A program made the position numbers and the translations under genes. 64,000 nt of DNA, taken from NCBI GenBank assembly GCA_937919625.1, contig CALFRK010000047.1, forward strand, positions 62,001 through 126,000, given 5' to 3'. The notes beneath the pieces are model-generated. The model made no database searches. It was not told the origin of the DNA and saw nothing but the letters and a program-made list of their open reading frames with translations. Positions within the stretch are counted from its first letter, which is position 1; each line of letters starts with the position of its first letter. This document shows, one piece after another, positions 44,300 to 52,694 of the stretch. The DNA comes from an uncultured Ilumatobacter sp. GTDB lineage: Bacteria; Actinomycetota; Acidimicrobiia; Acidimicrobiales; Ilumatobacteraceae.

Positions 44300-45781
44300 A
44301 TGCGCGTCGCGACCCTCGGCTTCCACCATGAATCGAACACGTTCGCTCCGGTGCCGGCAAGCTTGCAGCAGTTCCTGGCCAGTGGCCCTGATGAGGGTGA
44401 CGGGCTGATCGCCAAATACGCCGAATCGCAAGCCACCTTGGCGGGCTTCATCGAAGCGGCAGCAGCCGACGCCGACGTAGAACTTGTGCCCTTGGTGTAT
44501 TTCGACCTCAATCCGATGGGAACGATCACTGCAGAGGCGCTCGACACGATCATCGCCCGGTTGCTGGCTGCGCTCGATGACGGTGGGCCATGGGATGCCG
44601 TTCTGCTGGGGCTGCACGGCGCCGCCGCCTCCGAAGTCCATCGTGACGCCGATGGTGAAGTACTCGAACGCATACGAGAGCGCTTAGGTGCCGACGTTCC
44701 GATCGGGATCACCTACGACATGCATGCCAACGTGTCGGCTAGAATGGTCGAACGCGCCACCGTCGTCAACATCTACATGACGAACCCGCATCTCGATCCT
44801 CGCCTCCGCGCTAGGCAGTGCGCCGATTTGATTTTCCGCGTGGTTCGTGGCGAGATCCACCCCGTGATGGCTCTCGAAAAGCCACCGCTGGCGGTGAACA
44901 TTCTGCGGCAAGGCACCAGCGATTCGCCGATGAAAGAGTTGGTCGCACTCGCTGCCGAGGCAGCGACTCGACCCGGTGTGTTGTCCGTCAGCATCGCAGA
45001 GGGGTTCCCGTACGCCGATGTGGAAGAGATGGGTATGGCGTTCTTGGCGGTCACCGATGATGACGCCGAGCTGGCCGGCGTAATCGCTCGCGAACTGGCC
45101 CACGCGGCGTGGGAGGTTCGCACGGAACTCGAAGGCGACGGGGTTGCGATCGACGATGCACTTCGTCGCGCCGCTCGGTCAGAAGCCCACCCGGTCGTCC
45201 TGCTCGACGTCGGCGACAACGTCGGAGGTGGCAGCCCTGGCGACTCGACCCACGTGTTGGCGGCGGCACAGCGTCTCGGCGTGGGTGGACTGTTCCACTC
45301 ATTGTGCGATCCAGCCTCTGTCGCCGCCTGTGCTGTCGCCGGCGTCGGTGCCACGGTCGAGCTCTCAGTTGGCGGCAAGACCGATCAGCTGCACGGCGAA
45401 CCCGTGGCGATTCGCGGAGTCCTCCAGATGCTCGATGACGGGAAGTTCGAAGACAACGGGCCCACGCACGGCGGCTTTCGCTTCTACGACGCCGGTCCAC
45501 GGGCGCTGGTCCACACCGACGACGATCACATGGTGCTGCTGACGTCACGTCCTCGGGGCAACACCAGCCGACAAGAACTCGTCAGCGCCGGCCTCGACCC
45601 TCTGACGCAGCCGATCATCGTTGCCAAGGGTGTTCACTCGCCGCGTGCGACCTACGAACCGATCGCAGCCGAGATGATCCAGCTCAACACGCCTGGCTGT
45701 ACGAGTGCCGATGTCAGCGCGCTCGAGTACCAGTATCGACCTCGACCGATGTTTCCCTACGAGCGCGACGCCCAATACTGA
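44300..45781 (+). CDS. M81-family metallopeptidase, MlrC-like, copy 2
   Basis: 493 aa. VATLGFHHESNTFAP (first metal region), LLGLHGAAASEVHRD, ITYDMHANVSARMVERA (second metal region), then LLDVGDNVGGGSPGDSTHVLAAA at the start of the C-terminal domain. ATG 44300 is preceded by AAAGGA. Paired with a D-aminoacylase in the same operon, as a linear amide hydrolase; the same pairing of enzyme types occurs around 31730-35483. Similarity to copy 1 is clear but distant. Confidence 0.87.
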   Translation: MRVATLGFHHESNTFAPVPASLQQFLASGPDEGDGLIAKYAESQATLAGFIEAAAADADVELVPLVYFDLNPMGTITAEALDTIIARLLAALDDGGPWDAVLLGLHGAAASEVHRDADGEVLERIRERLGADVPIGITYDMHANVSARMVERATVVNIYMTNPHLDPRLRARQCADLIFRVVRGEIHPVMALEKPPLAVNILRQGTSDSPMKELVALAAEAATRPGVLSVSIAEGFPYADVEEMGMAFLAVTDDDAELAGVIARELAHAAWEVRTELEGDGVAIDDALRRAARSEAHPVVLLDVGDNVGGGSPGDSTHVLAAAQRLGVGGLFHSLCDPASVAACAVAGVGATVELSVGGKTDQLHGEPVAIRGVLQMLDDGKFEDNGPTHGGFRFYDAGPRALVHTDDDHMVLLTSRPRGNTSRQELVSAGLDPLTQPIIVAKGVHSPRATYEPIAAEMIQLNTPGCTSADVSALEYQYRPRPMFPYERDAQY

Positions 45782-45799
45782 TAACTGGCAACTCGACCG

Positions 45800-47080
45800 T
45801 CAGAACAGTGTTTCGGCGATCTCGACGACTCGATAGTCGTCGTCGACGATCGGGATCGCCCGCCATTTGTCGAATGTCGTGCACGGATGTGAGATGCCGA
45901 AACCGACGAGGTCGCCCACGCCGAGCGGATCTGCCGGATCGACTTCGAGAAATGCGTGTTGGTCATTGATCTCTACGACCCGAGTCCCCGCAACAGCCTT
46001 GACCTCTGTCGAACCGCGGCGGCGGACCTTCTTTAGGATCGGTAATAGGCCGTCGGCCGAGGCGTCGCGTTTGCCGATGCCCACCAGGACCCGCGTCGGC
46101 TCGGGTCGTGACAGCACCACGCCCCATATCTCGATCGCCGACACGAGCCGATCGCCGTGCGCAGTGCGCGGGGTCTCACCCATCGGCGAGACGTGGTGCA
46201 GCGAGCCGTCATCGTGGCTTATGTAGCAGCCGCTGCGGATCACGATCCGGAGCGGAGATTCGATACTGACGTGCCCGAAACGGTCGACGACGTGGTCGAA
46301 GAACGCGCTGCCACCGGCGGTGACTATCACCTCTGGCGTCGGCTCGAACCAACCGTTGGCTTCGATTGCGTGCGTTAGTTCGACGATCTGGTCGAGGAAC
46401 TCGTCGACCCGCTCTTCGACAGGTCGATCTCCGATCGGCCCTAGAATCCCCTCGAACCCGGATGTTCCTGTCAGGGCGAGATGGGGGGACCGGGCCGCAG
46501 CGGCGGCGACGAGCAGACCGTCGGCGATCGTGCGCACGCCTGTCCGTCCTCCAACGATTCCCATCTCGAGCAGCACCGGAAGCCGATTGACGGAATCGCG
46601 GCGCGCCAAGGTCTCGTTCATGATTTCGACACCCTCGACGGAGTCGACGTAGCAGTACACCTCGAAGCCCTCGTCGAGCGATTTCGCCAACCATTCGATC
46701 TCGCCCGGAACGACGACCTGATTGGCGATCAGGACCCGATTCACTCCGGCCTCCCGCATCGTCTTGGCCTGCCACGTTGTTGCGGCAGTCATCGCCCAGG
46801 CACCGTCGCGGATCTGGCGCCGAAAGAGTGCCGGTGCCATGGTTGTCTTGCCGTGGGGTGCGAGAGATACATGGCTGCGTTCGCAGAAACCCTTCATCGT
46901 CCTGCTGTTGTGGTCGATCGCCGAGTCGAACATCACGGCGACCGGATATGGAATGTCGGCATCGAAGACGCACCATCCGGTTGCAGCGCCAGCACCGAGC
47001 GGAAAGCCCTTCGAGTTGTTTGCCGAAGGTTGCGCTGCTTCGGAGCCGGCGTCGCCTGCGGTGGGTGTTTCGAGATCCAT
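45800..47080 (-). CDS. D-serine dehydratase / D-threonine aldolase-like PLP enzyme
   Basis: 426 aa, fold-type III (alanine-racemase barrel). PLP lysine is Lys78 in LAPHGKTTMAP. The C-terminal domain ends with GFGISHPCTTFDKWRAIPIV; the His-Pro-Cys pair is the zinc site of eukaryote-type D-serine dehydratases. It should therefore deaminate a D-hydroxy-amino acid or split it by retro-aldol. The start ATG 47080 has a leader with the operator at 47145. Convergent end with the M81 gene, 18 nt apart. Confidence 0.82.
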   Translation of the reverse strand: MDLETPTAGDAGSEAAQPSANNSKGFPLGAGAATGWCVFDADIPYPVAVMFDSAIDHNSRTMKGFCERSHVSLAPHGKTTMAPALFRRQIRDGAWAMTAATTWQAKTMREAGVNRVLIANQVVVPGEIEWLAKSLDEGFEVYCYVDSVEGVEIMNETLARRDSVNRLPVLLEMGIVGGRTGVRTIADGLLVAAAAARSPHLALTGTSGFEGILGPIGDRPVEERVDEFLDQIVELTHAIEANGWFEPTPEVIVTAGGSAFFDHVVDRFGHVSIESPLRIVIRSGCYISHDDGSLHHVSPMGETPRTAHGDRLVSAIEIWGVVLSRPEPTRVLVGIGKRDASADGLLPILKKVRRRGSTEVKAVAGTRVVEINDQHAFLEVDPADPLGVGDLVGFGISHPCTTFDKWRAIPIVDDDYRVVEIAETLF

Positions 47081-47144
47081 GATGATGTTGCCCCTGGCAT
47101 GGTGATGGAGTGTGCCTGAAGGTTACAACCCTCGCCCATCTGCC

Positions 47145-47174
47145 ATTCCAATGGGGGAAACAGCCGTTTCATTC
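47145..47174. promoter_or_regulatory. Predicted IclR-type operator, three half-sites
   Basis: ATTCC (47145-47149), 7 nt, GAAAC (47157-47161), 4 nt, GTTTC (47166-47170), ATTC. It matches the copy at 4735 in all half-sites and spacings. It is between the divergent D-serine-dehydratase-like and DUF3604 genes. Confidence 0.65.
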
Positions 47175-47220
47175 AGGGTGCTAGTTTGGTGGGCGTTGGC
47201 CCACACCACTGGAGAATTGT

Positions 47221-49404
47221 ATGTTCGAATTAGAGTTCGACCACTCCGGCAGGTTGGGACGGGTCGAGTCGACATGCCCTCAGCGGATCGAGGCTGGAAC
47301 GATGTCGCGCTGGACCGTGTCTTTCCGGACATCGCGAGCGCTCGAATGTGGTGGCCGCCTCGCACTGGCTCGACGTTGGCCCAGCGACTGGGGCGTCCCA
47401 CAGGCAAACGATCCTACGGCCGCCGATTTTCTCACGGTGCAAACCGTGAGCGGCGCTCCGCTTCGATGGTGGACCGAGGTGGTGTACCCCTGGCATCCGT
47501 TCGACCATGTGCTTTATGTGGAAGCGCTGGCGCCGCTCGCTGCCGGTGAACTGATCGAACTTCGATTTGGTGACGTGCTGGGGGGCTCGCCCGGGGCCCG
47601 TACGCAGACGTTCATCGAAGAGGCGTCACCACTCAGCGTCAGGCTGCAATGTGGCGTCGGCGCCGACTGGATCGAGATCGCCCTGGTCGAGGTCGCAGTC
47701 GAGGGAACACACGCTCAAACTCTCGTGGCATCTGCGCCGAGTCGGGTTGCCGTGGGCGAGCGGTTTCAGATCCACCTCCGTGTCGAAGACCTGTGGGGCA
47801 ATCCAGCCACCGGATTCGATGGCGAATTCCTGATAGATGGCGCGGACAGTCTGGGTGGAAGTGTGCGTTCGACCGAGGGTAGCTTCAACCGAATCGACGC
47901 CATGTTGAACGAGGCGGGTGTGCATCGCCTCGGGGTGCGCCAGCGCGATGGAAATCTGGCTGCCGTCACGAATCCCATCGTGTGCGACGTCGAACCAGGC
48001 GAGCGCTTGTTCTGGGGCGACATGCATGCCCAATCACTGGTCGGTTGCGGTGCGCGCTCGGTGTCGAACTACTACCGTCATGCGCGCGACTTCGCCGGCT
48101 GCGACGTGGGCAGCCACCAAGCGAACTGCTACATGGTGACCGCCCCCGAATGGGAAGAAAACGAGTCGGTCACCCGCGAGATGCATGAACCCGGTCGATT
48201 CGTCCCGCTGCTGGGGGTCGAGTGGTCGGCACTCACCCCGTTGGGCGGCGACCGCAACGTCTACTTCCCGGGCGATCAGGCTCAGCTTCGGCGATGCAGC
48301 CACGAGTTCGTCGCCGACGTCAGCGACCTCGGCACCGACCTGCCCCACGTCGGCGACCTGCACGCCAACTACCGCGACCAAGATGTCGTGATCGCCCTGC
48401 ACGTCGGTGGGCGCACCACCAATCTGCGTTGGCAGGAACCGGCGATCGAGCGCCTGATCGAAGTCCACTCGACCCACGCCACCTCCGAGTGGTTCATGCT
48501 CGAGGCGCTCGAACGCGGCTACCGGATGGGTGTCATCGCCGGAAGCGACGGCGTCGACGGACGACCCGGCGCCAGCCATCCCGGCCACATGTCGGTGCGT
48601 AACGTGCGTGGCGGCCTGACCGCATTCGTCCTGCCAGAACTCACCCGCCAGGCACTGTGGACGGCGATGCGCGATCGGCGGTGCTACGCCACGACCGGAG
48701 AACGGATACTGCTCGAATTCGAGTGTGACGGTCACCCGTACGGCACCGAATACGACGCCGCCGAACCGCCCACCATCCGGTTTCGTGTGGAGGGCACCGC
48801 GCCGCTCGACACGGTCGAAGTCTGGCGTGACACACACAAGCTGTACGACGTGCCGCTCGAACCATCCGACCCGACACCCTCCAATGAGATCCGGATCGCC
48901 TGGCGGGGCGCCAGCGCACAGGGCAACTGGCGTCAATCGCGAATGGTCTGGGACGGCCAGCTCCGGCTCGACGGGGCGCGGATCATCAACGTGTCCGGGT
49001 ATGCCTTCGATACACCTGACGAGGGCCTCGGCGGCTGGACCGAAACCGTTGTCAACTGGCGTTCGATCACCGCTGGTGATTGGGACGGGGTGATTCTCGA
49101 ACTCGACCCGTCGAGCGGATCGGCCGGCCGGCTAAATTTCGCAACGGGCCCTTTGACCTTCAGTGTCCCGCTCGGCGAGCTCGGCGAGCGCCCGTTCGTC
49201 GTCGATGCCACCGACCCGGCTCGAACCGTGCGGTTGCAGCGTTTGCCAACGGGCTTGCCATCGCCGTCGTGCGCCGGAAGTTTCGTCGACCCCGATCCAC
49301 ATCCCGGCTGCAATGCGTACTGGCTGCGGGTGCTGCAGCATGACGGTGCGCAAGCGTGGTCGAGCCCTGTTTTCGCGACCTTCGCCGATGCTTGCCAGGC
49401 CTGA
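47221..49404 (+). CDS. DUF3604 (PHP-like metal hydrolase) protein
   Basis: 727 aa. N-terminal beta-rich part (1-250, with an Ig-like segment near SRVAVGERFQIHLRVEDLWG), then the DUF3604 region: LFWGDMHAQSLVGCGARSVS with metal His, DVGSHQANCY, LLGVEWSAL, VIALHVGGRTTNL, VIAGSDGVDGRPG with metal Asp, and RDRRCYATTGERILLEFE, the family-typical end of the barrel. There is no signal peptide. DUF3604 proteins have no settled activity; the PHP-like metal site suggests phosphoester, amide or lactone hydrolysis. The next gene begins 5 nt later, so it acts with the D-carbamoylase. Confidence 0.8.
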   Translation: MFELEFDHSGRLGRVESTCPQRIEAGTMSRWTVSFRTSRALECGGRLALARRWPSDWGVPQANDPTAADFLTVQTVSGAPLRWWTEVVYPWHPFDHVLYVEALAPLAAGELIELRFGDVLGGSPGARTQTFIEEASPLSVRLQCGVGADWIEIALVEVAVEGTHAQTLVASAPSRVAVGERFQIHLRVEDLWGNPATGFDGEFLIDGADSLGGSVRSTEGSFNRIDAMLNEAGVHRLGVRQRDGNLAAVTNPIVCDVEPGERLFWGDMHAQSLVGCGARSVSNYYRHARDFAGCDVGSHQANCYMVTAPEWEENESVTREMHEPGRFVPLLGVEWSALTPLGGDRNVYFPGDQAQLRRCSHEFVADVSDLGTDLPHVGDLHANYRDQDVVIALHVGGRTTNLRWQEPAIERLIEVHSTHATSEWFMLEALERGYRMGVIAGSDGVDGRPGASHPGHMSVRNVRGGLTAFVLPELTRQALWTAMRDRRCYATTGERILLEFECDGHPYGTEYDAAEPPTIRFRVEGTAPLDTVEVWRDTHKLYDVPLEPSDPTPSNEIRIAWRGASAQGNWRQSRMVWDGQLRLDGARIINVSGYAFDTPDEGLGGWTETVVNWRSITAGDWDGVILELDPSSGSAGRLNFATGPLTFSVPLGELGERPFVVDATDPARTVRLQRLPTGLPSPSCAGSFVDPDPHPGCNAYWLRVLQHDGAQAWSSPVFATFADACQA

Positions 49405-49408
49405 CGCC

Positions 49409-50335
49409 GTGTCCAGAATTGTCACCGTCGCCGCAGCCCAGTCCGGACCTGTCGAGAGAAGCGCCAGTCGCGTCGAGGTCGTCGAGCGGCTGCTCGTCCA
49501 GATGCGGCAAGCGGATGCTGCCGGCTGTCAACTCGTCGTGTTTACCGAATGCGCGCTGACCTCATTCTTTGCCCACTGGTGGATCGACAACGTCGAGCAA
49601 CTCGACAGCTGGTTCGAACGCGAGATGCCTGGGCCAGACACTCAGGCGTTGTTCGACGAGGCCGCTCGGCTCGAAATCGGCTTTTGTCTCGGGTACGCGG
49701 AACTGGTCACCGTCGATGGTCGGGTGAGGCGATTCAACTCGAGCGTTCTCGTAGGCCCGGACGGGCGGATCGTGGGAAAGCATCGAAAGATCCATCTGCC
49801 AGGGCACTTCGAGCATCGTCCGCACAACCCGTTTCAGAATCTCGAGAAACGGTACTTCGATGTCGGGGACCTCGGGTTTTGCACGTGGAACGCATTCGGT
49901 GGAACCCTGGGAATGTCGATCTGCAACGATCGGCGCTGGCCCGAGTCATACCGTCTGCTCGGCCTTCGTGGGGCGGAGATGATCTTGATCGGCTACAACA
50001 CGCCGGACAACATCCCGGAGTACCCGGAACTCGATCGTCTCGTCGGTTTTCATCACGAGCTGTGCATGCAGGCGGGCGCGAATCAAAACGCAGCATGGGT
50101 GGTGGCCGTTGGCAAAGCAGGCGTCGAAGAAGGCGTGAGCCAGATCGGACTTACCTCGATAATTTCGCCATCCGGTGAAATCGTTGCTCAGAGCACGACG
50201 CTCGGTGACGAGCTCGTGATCCACGAGTGCGATCTCGACGAATCGGTGCGCTACCGAGGTTTCCTCGACTTCGAGCAGAACAGGCGCCCCGAGTTCTACG
50301 GGCTGATCGCACAACAAGGAGACGAACCGCGCTGA
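49409..50335 (+). CDS. hyuC: N-carbamoyl-D-amino-acid hydrolase
   Basis: 308 aa from GTG 49409. Carbon-nitrogen hydrolase with the Glu-Lys-Cys triad at Glu47 (VFTECALTSFF), Lys127 (GKHRKIHLPGH) and Cys172 (SICNDRRWPE); these numbers equal those of the well-studied Agrobacterium enzyme, which supports this start over ATG 49388. Much wording is shared with that enzyme (EMPGPDTQALF, IGFCLGYAELV, PFQNLEKRYFDVGDLGF, GYNTP). It releases D-amino acids, carbon dioxide and ammonia from N-carbamoyl-D-amino acids. No hydantoinase is in the window, so the carbamoyl compound must come from elsewhere or the substrate may be a relative. Confidence 0.9.
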   Translation: MSRIVTVAAAQSGPVERSASRVEVVERLLVQMRQADAAGCQLVVFTECALTSFFAHWWIDNVEQLDSWFEREMPGPDTQALFDEAARLEIGFCLGYAELVTVDGRVRRFNSSVLVGPDGRIVGKHRKIHLPGHFEHRPHNPFQNLEKRYFDVGDLGFCTWNAFGGTLGMSICNDRRWPESYRLLGLRGAEMILIGYNTPDNIPEYPELDRLVGFHHELCMQAGANQNAAWVVAVGKAGVEEGVSQIGLTSIISPSGEIVAQSTTLGDELVIHECDLDESVRYRGFLDFEQNRRPEFYGLIAQQGDEPR

Positions 50336-50352
50336 CCCGATTCATCCAGGTC

Positions 50353-51156
50353 TCAGGCTTCGGTGAGGAAGTCGCGGACGAGCTGGAGCCCGACACGGCG
50401 AAGTTGCTTGACGACGCCTGGCACCTTGTCGCGGGTCAATCTGAGTGCTGGGGCGCTGACACTGATGCCGCACGGGAAGGGCATCCCCTGGAGTGCTACG
50501 GCTACGCATCGACCGTCGGCCTGATTCTCGAGTTCGTCGATTGCGTATCCCTGCTGCCGGACCACCTCGAGGGCAGACATGTACGCCTTTGGAGTGGTGA
50601 TCGTGTTGTCGGTGAACGGCGTCATCTCGACTGCGTTTAACATCGTCAGAACACGCTCATCAGGGAGCTCAGCTGCCATCGCCTTACCCATCGCGGTCGA
50701 GTGGATTGGGGCACGATCGCCGACTCGGGCAGCGAGGCGCATCATCTGGCTGCTCTCAAAGACGAGACTGTGAACGACCATCGCCCCATCGAGTGTGCCG
50801 AGATTCGTAGTCTCGCCCGTGTCGTCGCGGAGTCGTCGGAGCGGACCGCTGGCCTGACCGAGGAATGCCTCGAGTTGGCGGGCGTTGTGGGGTTGGAAGG
50901 CGAGTCCGACTCGGTACAACGCGGTCTGCTCGTCACGCTCGACATAGTTGCGACCCTCGAGAGCCGAAAGATATCGAAATGCCGAACTCTTCGGCAGTGA
51001 TGTGACCGCGGCAACGTCAGGAAGTGACACACCCTCACGCGAGTGTTGCAGCAGGTCGAGGATGTCACAGACTCGTTCGACGGCGCGGATTGGGTAGGTG
51101 TTCGATGAATCAGTTTTTGTTGTGCTTCCTGACGTCGTGGTCGACTTCTTGGTCAT
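50353..51156 (-). CDS. IclR-family transcription regulator
   Basis: 267 aa. A Ser/Thr/Lys-rich tail (1-20) precedes the winged helix-turn-helix (RAVERVCDILDLLQHSREGV, LPDVAAVTSLPKSSAFRYLSAL, GRNYVER). The effector domain has APIHSTAMGKAMAAELPDE and ENQADGRCVAVALQG, the ligand-binding wording of IclR/KdgR proteins. It is the only intact DNA-binding regulator in the window. An RTTYC-N7-GRAAY site lies in its own promoter (51275), so it probably controls itself and the island operons carrying the same site. Confidence 0.88.
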   Translation of the reverse strand: MTKKSTTTSGSTTKTDSSNTYPIRAVERVCDILDLLQHSREGVSLPDVAAVTSLPKSSAFRYLSALEGRNYVERDEQTALYRVGLAFQPHNARQLEAFLGQASGPLRRLRDDTGETTNLGTLDGAMVVHSLVFESSQMMRLAARVGDRAPIHSTAMGKAMAAELPDERVLTMLNAVEMTPFTDNTITTPKAYMSALEVVRQQGYAIDELENQADGRCVAVALQGMPFPCGISVSAPALRLTRDKVPGVVKQLRRVGLQLVRDFLTEA

Positions 51157-51274
51157 CGTCAGGACTCCTCGAGATCGGGATCACCCGTCAGGCGGTTCGG
51201 TTTGAAAGGCTCGCCTCGAAAGTGGACGAGCCGATATGTGGGCGTCCGCCGATGTTAGCTTCGCTGGGCCGGTT

Positions 51275-51291
51275 CGTTTCACTCCTCGAAA
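51275..51291. promoter_or_regulatory. Operator copy in the iclR / acyl-CoA dehydrogenase divergent promoter
   Basis: GTTTC (51275-51279), ACTCCTC, GAAAT (51287-51291), the same core spacing as the island operators; 119 nt before the iclR start and 114 nt before the dehydrogenase start. The rest of the gap 51157-51404 shows no gene. Confidence 0.55.
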
Positions 51292-51404
51292 TGAGCACAT
51301 CAAACCTCGGACCGAATCGGCCGCAAACCACACGTGTCGAGCCGTCGGGAAACCACTTGAGCATCTAACGTCGAAGCACCAGCCGAACAATCGGAGCGAC
51401 CGCC

Positions 51405-52652
51405 ATGACGATCACTGAAACTGCCGTCGAACGAGATGCGCTCGCCTGGTTCTGCTCGGCATGGGACCCCACCCTGTCGCTGCTCGAATGGCGCCAACTG
51501 CTGGTGGATTCGGGTTGGGCGGTTCCCTCATGGAGCGCGGAATGGTTCGGTAGGGATCTTCCGGCCTGGGCGGATCGGGTCGCCCACAACGCGATTCGGC
51601 GAGCGGGTGGTGTCTCCACACCGCTCGGTGTCGGTGTCGGGCTGGCCGCACCGACAATGTACGACCACGCCTCCGACGAACTCAAGCACAAATACCTGCG
51701 CCGCACGCTGACCGGCGAGCTCACGTTCTGCCAGCTGTTCAGCGAACCGGGCGCCGGGTCTGATCTGGCGGGCCTTCAGGCGACCGCCGTGCGCGATGGC
51801 GACGAGTGGATCGTCAACGGCCAGAAGGTTTGGAACACATCCGCCGACCACGCCGATATGGCGATCCTCGCCGCTCGCTCGGACTGGAACGCTCCTAAAC
51901 ACGCAGGGATCACCTACTTCGTGCTCGACATGCACCAACCCGGCATCGAAGTCCGCTCGATCCGACAGATGAACAACCATGCGTCGTTCAACGAGGTGTT
52001 CCTGACCGACGCTCGTATCCCTCACGAGAACATCGTTGGCGAGATCGGTGGCGGGTGGGCGGTCGCCAGAGGAACGCTCGCCCACGAACGCTCGTTCGCG
52101 ACCAACCGTGATGCCAGCTTCGCCGCCGGCGCAATCGGTCGGGTTATCGACGAAGCCAAAGAGGAGGCCGCCGAGTACAACAAAACCTATGTCTGGTATC
52201 CCCAGCGTCAGGGCCGCATCGACCTGGTAGTCGGGCGAGCACGATCGATGGGCAAAAGCGATGATCCGGTCGTGCGGCAGGCGATGATGAAGTTGATCAG
52301 CTTCCAACGGGCCGCCGAATGGACCGCCGAACGGGCAAGCGCTGCTCGCGCGTTGGGGCGGCCACCGGGATCGGAGGGGTCGATCGGCAAACTGGCGCTG
52401 TCCGAGGTGGCGCGCCGCTGCAACCATGTGCACTCGATGATCTCTGGTGCCAGTGCCATGCTCGCCAAGACCGACGATCCGATCGATTCCGTGATCGCCG
52501 AGGTGCTGGTGTCGACGCCGGCACAGTCGATCGCCGGCGGTACCGACGAGATCCAGCACAACATCCTCGGTGAGAACGTGCTCGGACTGCCGAAACAGTC
52601 GGCACCCGACCGTGGGCTGCCGTTCAGCGATACCAACCGACCGACCGGGTAG
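51405..52652 (+). CDS. Acyl-CoA dehydrogenase family protein
   Basis: 415 aa. FAD flavoprotein: FCQLFSEPGAGSDLAGLQAT (signature 1), DEWIVNGQKVWNTSADHADM, AHERSFATN, then the C-terminal helical domain with SIAGGTDEIQHNILGENVLGLP (signature 2, flavin-binding QHN). The catalytic Glu position is not certain in this branch. The substrate acyl-CoA is unknown. ATG 51405. Divergent from iclR, so it may belong to the regulon or to the neighbouring lipid genes. Confidence 0.88.
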   Translation: MTITETAVERDALAWFCSAWDPTLSLLEWRQLLVDSGWAVPSWSAEWFGRDLPAWADRVAHNAIRRAGGVSTPLGVGVGLAAPTMYDHASDELKHKYLRRTLTGELTFCQLFSEPGAGSDLAGLQATAVRDGDEWIVNGQKVWNTSADHADMAILAARSDWNAPKHAGITYFVLDMHQPGIEVRSIRQMNNHASFNEVFLTDARIPHENIVGEIGGGWAVARGTLAHERSFATNRDASFAAGAIGRVIDEAKEEAAEYNKTYVWYPQRQGRIDLVVGRARSMGKSDDPVVRQAMMKLISFQRAAEWTAERASAARALGRPPGSEGSIGKLALSEVARRCNHVHSMISGASAMLAKTDDPIDSVIAEVLVSTPAQSIAGGTDEIQHNILGENVLGLPKQSAPDRGLPFSDTNRPTG

Positions 52653-52694
52653 GGCGGTGTGCCGTCAGGCGCGCAGGCGCCAACCTGACAAGCG

